NCBI RefSeq assembly: GCF_000934545.1
Contig: NZ_CP010554.1
Span: 186,001 to 250,000 of the forward strand
Reading direction: 5' to 3'
Length of the DNA: 64,000 bases
From: Rugosibacter aromaticivorans
GTDB lineage: Bacteria; Pseudomonadota; Gammaproteobacteria; Burkholderiales; Rhodocyclaceae
In this document: in pieces, positions 61,831 to 64,000 of the stretch
Position numbering within the stretch: the stretch's first letter is position 1
How the letters are laid out: each line of letters opens with the position of its first letter
Made by a program: the position numbers and the translations under genes
Notes under the pieces: generated by a model
Databases searched by the model: none
What the model saw: the letters and a program-made list of their open reading frames with translations, nothing else
What the model was told of the DNA's origin: nothing

Positions 61831-62655
61831 ATGCGTGTTTTTATTACGGGCGCATCCAGTGGCATTGGTGAAGCGTTGGCGCGCCACTATGCAGCCAATG
61901 GCGCTCAATATGACACGCTCGGTATCCTTGGCATACTTGGTACGCCTGACACACCGGTCACACCCGCCACACTGGGCTTGGCGGCGCGTCGCCAGCGCCG
62001 ACTTTTTGATCTGGTCGCTGAGCTGCCCGGCGTGCACGCGCCTTACCCGCTGGATGTGGCCGATGCGCCAGCGCTAGAAGCTGCTGCCGGGGATTTCATC
62101 GCGCGGTTTGGCTGTCCGGATATCGTGATCGCCAATGCGGGTATCTCAGTGGGCACGCTCACCGGCGAAGCGGAAGACCTGCCCGCCTTTCGCCGTGTGC
62201 TGGAAACCAACGTGCTAGGCATGGTGCATACCTTCGCCCCCTTTATCCAGGCCATGCAAGCACGCGGCAGCGGCACCTTGGTCGGTATTGCGTCAGTGGC
62301 GGGCATTCGCGGTCTGCCCGGTGCGGGCGCCTACTCTGCCTCAAAAGCCGCTGTTATCGCATATCTTGAAGCGTTGCGTGTTGAGTTGCGCAGCAGTGGG
62401 ATCAAAGTTGTCACCCTCACACCCGGCTATATCGCCACCCCAATGACGGCAAAAAACCCCTACCCAATGCCTTTTCTGCTCCCTGCCGATGTCGCCGCCC
62501 GCCGTTTCGCCCGCACGATTGCTCGCGGCACACGCTATGCCGTGATTCCCTGGCAGATGGGTCTGGTGGCCAAGCTTTTGCGGCTGCTACCCAACCCGCT
62601 GTTCGATGTGTTGTTCGCTCGCGCTGGCAGAAAACCGCGCGGCCTCGATCTGTAA
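61831..62655 (+). CDS. short-chain dehydrogenase with inserted segment
   Basis: 274 residues, classical SDR: FITGASSGIGEALARHYAA, IANAGISVGTL, GIASVAGIRGLPGAGAYSAS and YSASKAA (catalytic Tyr and Lys), YIATPMT. Between the first helix and the second strand are about 20 extra residues (QYDTLGILGILGTPDTPVTP); the following LAARRQRRLFDLVAEL encodes a dispersed repeat. Substrate unknown; last part resembles dehydrogenases linked to dsbA/fatty-acid loci. Confidence 0.88.
   Translation: MRVFITGASSGIGEALARHYAANGAQYDTLGILGILGTPDTPVTPATLGLAARRQRRLFDLVAELPGVHAPYPLDVADAPALEAAAGDFIARFGCPDIVIANAGISVGTLTGEAEDLPAFRRVLETNVLGMVHTFAPFIQAMQARGSGTLVGIASVAGIRGLPGAGAYSASKAAVIAYLEALRVELRSSGIKVVTLTPGYIATPMTAKNPYPMPFLLPADVAARRFARTIARGTRYAVIPWQMGLVAKLLRLLPNPLFDVLFARAGRKPRGLDL
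61984..62007 (-). repeat. dispersed short repeat inside the SDR gene
   Basis: Minus-orientation copy (AAAAAGTCGGCGCTGGCGACG). Encodes RRQRRLFD right after the NAD-binding second strand of the dehydrogenase. Confidence 0.7.
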
Positions 62656-62667
62656 CCCACACCGACG

Positions 62668-63462
62668 ATGGCGCTGCTGGACGCTCTCGGCCACGAACAC
62701 ATCCCGTTTAACGGCACGCCGCGCATCGTCAGTCTGGTACCCAGCCTGACCGAGTTGATTTGCGATCTGGGCCTTGCCGATGCGCTAGTCGGACGCACCG
62801 GATTTTGTGTTCATCCCAAAGAAAGACTGCGTCGTGTGCCCAAAGTCGGCGGCACCAAAGACGTCAACGGCGACGCTGTGCGTGCCCTGGCGCCTACCCA
62901 CCTGATTGCCGACATCGATGAAAACCGCCGTGAGCAGGTGGAAGAAATGATGGCTTTTGTGCCGCATGTGGTGGTTGTTCATCCGCGCACCGTGAATGAT
63001 AACCGTGGGCTGTATGCCCTATTGGGTGCGATTTTTCGTCGTGATGATCAAGCCGCGCAGCTTGATGCCGATTTTTGCGCCGCGTGCGCGATGCTCATCA
63101 CGCTAGCCGCCGCCCGCCCGCGTGAAACCGTGCTGTATCCGATCTGGCGCACGCCGTGGATGACAGTGTGTCGCGACACCTATATTGCCTCGATGCTTGC
63201 CGCTGCGGGCTGGGATACACTGCCCATCGACGCGCCAACGCGCTTCCCGGTATTTGAATGGGATGCGCCTTGGCTCACTCAAGTCGACCGCGTGCTGCTG
63301 CCATCAGAGCCCTTTGCTTTCACTGCCAGACATGTTACGGAAATTGCCGCCTTGAGTGGCAAGCCGGTGCAACGCATCGATGGCGAAATGGTCTCGTGGT
63401 ATGGCAGTCGCGCTATTGCGGGGATGCGTTATCTGGCAGGACTGCGTCGACAGTCCGATTAA
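62668..63462 (+). CDS. BtuF-like cobalamin/metal-chelate binding protein, cytoplasmic form
   Basis: 264 residues with the helical-backbone receptor fold: RIVSLVPSLTELICDLGLAD, VGRTGFCVHPKERLRRVPKV, GGTKDVNGDAVRALAPTHLI. No signal peptide, so it would be cytoplasmic or depends on another start; the ATG used has no strong ribosome site. Twelve bases after the SDR gene. Such stand-alone BtuF-like proteins occur in B12-using bacteria; ligand uncertain. Confidence 0.82.
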   Translation: MALLDALGHEHIPFNGTPRIVSLVPSLTELICDLGLADALVGRTGFCVHPKERLRRVPKVGGTKDVNGDAVRALAPTHLIADIDENRREQVEEMMAFVPHVVVVHPRTVNDNRGLYALLGAIFRRDDQAAQLDADFCAACAMLITLAAARPRETVLYPIWRTPWMTVCRDTYIASMLAAAGWDTLPIDAPTRFPVFEWDAPWLTQVDRVLLPSEPFAFTARHVTEIAALSGKPVQRIDGEMVSWYGSRAIAGMRYLAGLRRQSD

Positions 63463-63464
63463 AT

Positions 63465-63498
63465 CGCCGTCCCTCAAGGGGACTTTCCAGAGACGGCG
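63465..63498 (-). repeat. palindromic relative of the dispersed repeat
   Basis: CGCCGTC (63465-63471) pairs with GACGGCG (63492-63498); the minus strand contains AAAGTCCCC and AGGGACGGCG, resembling the long form. Located just after the BtuF-like gene, so it may act as its terminator. Confidence 0.5.
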
Positions 63499-63552
63499 CT
63501 GCATTCCCTGCGGTCAGCTCTGTACTTCCTACGGTCGGATTCAAAGTTTCGC

Positions 63553-63577
63553 GGCGTCCTGCCAGCGACGACTTTCG
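63553..63577 (-). repeat. degenerate dispersed repeat
   Basis: Minus-orientation degenerate copy (GAAAGTCGTCGCTGG, then CAGGACGCCGC). It follows a TTCCCTGCGGTCA block at about 63504-63540 that also occurs near 14370. Confidence 0.55.
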
Positions 63578-63582
63578 TCCGG

Positions 63583-63795
63583 TCAGCCGTCGTTCACGCC
63601 GCTCTTGCCCGTAGTCGCCGTTCCACGCAGCCAGTCGGGCAGCTCGCGTTCACTGGCGTTATCAATGATGTATTGCCGCATCAGTTTCCTCACCACTTGC
63701 GAAGCGGTGAGATCCTGGCTGGCGCAGATGTCCTCGAATATCTTTTTTTTCTGCGGATCAAGCAAAATGGTCAGGCGGGCGGTTCTATTTTCCAT
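63583..63795 (-). CDS. small ribbon-helix-helix (CopG-like) protein
   Basis: 70 residues from ATG 63795. RHH pattern: strand ENRTARLTILLDPQ, then helices KKKIFEDICASQDLTASQVV and RKLMRQYIIDN. Likely DNA-binding repressor or orphan antitoxin. The upstream region is AT-rich (63796-63870), unlike the neighbouring genes, consistent with acquisition. No partner toxin in the window. Confidence 0.72.
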   Translation of the reverse strand: MENRTARLTILLDPQKKKIFEDICASQDLTASQVVRKLMRQYIIDNASERELPDWLRGTATTGKSGVNDG

Positions 63796-63918
63796 AGTTA
63801 CACATTTTATGCGTGTACAATGATAATTGTAATTGTATATGGGTTTAATATAATTGTAAGCTCTGAGGCTTTTTAGCTGACCTAACGCTTTGGCTCGAAT
63901 GAAGGTACAAAAGACGCA

Positions 63919-64000
63919 ATGCTGCACTGGCTGACAACCGATTGGATACTGTGCGTGATTGCCGCCTGGCTGGTGCTGGGTTTTCTAGGTATCGCGGCAT
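63919..64000 (+). CDS. start of a membrane protein, cut by the window edge
   Basis: Opens with ATG 63919: MLHWLTTDWILCVIAAWLVL then GFLGIAA, one strongly hydrophobic segment, frame open to the end. Too little is visible to assign a family. Confidence 0.5.
   Translation, partial: MLHWLTTDWILCVIAAWLVLGFLGIAA

Overview
The window looks like a GC-rich betaproteobacterial chromosome (Rhodocyclales/Nitrosomonadales type). The evidence is the housekeeping order lptB-rpoN-hpf-ptsN-hprK, the riboflavin block with a RibB that carries a degenerate GTP cyclohydrolase II domain, a single-chain pyruvate carboxylase, and an SAH riboswitch in front of metH. No species can be fixed from the sequence alone. 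No tRNA, rRNA or CRISPR array was seen.

Layout. 1-6480 (+): an acyl-CoA degradation operon with an acyl-CoA dehydrogenase (frameshifted and cut by the window edge), a DUF35 Zn-ribbon/OB-fold protein, a cysteine-less thiolase-fold protein resembling SCP2/Ltp2 retro-aldolases, a MaoC hydratase, a second acyl-CoA dehydrogenase, a class III CoA-transferase and an SDR, closed by a strong hairpin terminator. 6.5-15 kb: a defence/addiction island with a type III-like restriction-modification pair (mod-res), a divergent XRE regulator, VapBC, two antitoxins lacking toxins, and YefM-YoeB. 15-29.9 kb: metH with promoter and SAH riboswitch, pyruvate carboxylase, a BASS transporter, DUF1840, a hydrolase, cca, an NDUFA9-like epimerase, a lytic transglycosylase and 5-formyl-THF cyclo-ligase. 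29.9-31.3 kb: a graveyard of DUF433/DUF5615 and type I restriction-modification fragments. 31.3-36.4 kb: PatB-type lyase, ilvA, a YqaA membrane protein, and a ferredoxin-hydrolase-ABC ATPase operon. 36.5-40.3 kb: a five-PAS GGDEF-EAL-CZB c-di-GMP protein. 40.5-51.1 kb: psiF, hprK-ptsN-hpf-rpoN-lptB-recX-recA, pncC-pgpA-thiL-nusB-ribH-ribB-ribE. 51.2-57.7 kb: dsbD, cutA, a MazG-like protein, VanZ, and a sodium/solute symporter split by an IS4-type element with a clean target duplication. 57.7-64 kb: ubiB and, divergently, argS, a SPOR protein, an SDR, a BtuF-like protein, a ribbon-helix-helix protein and the start of a membrane protein.

The most unusual signal is a dispersed, hairpin-like short repeat (core AAAAGTCGGCGCTGG, then TGAGACGGCG; a long form contains TCCCGAAGGGA). 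It is present about 16 times in both orientations. Many copies lie inside real coding sequences (mod, metH, cca, slt, patB, ribE, dsbD, vanZ, an SDR) and are read in all three frames. It behaves like a protein-tolerated palindromic element or an uptake-type sequence, and nothing in the window explains its spread.
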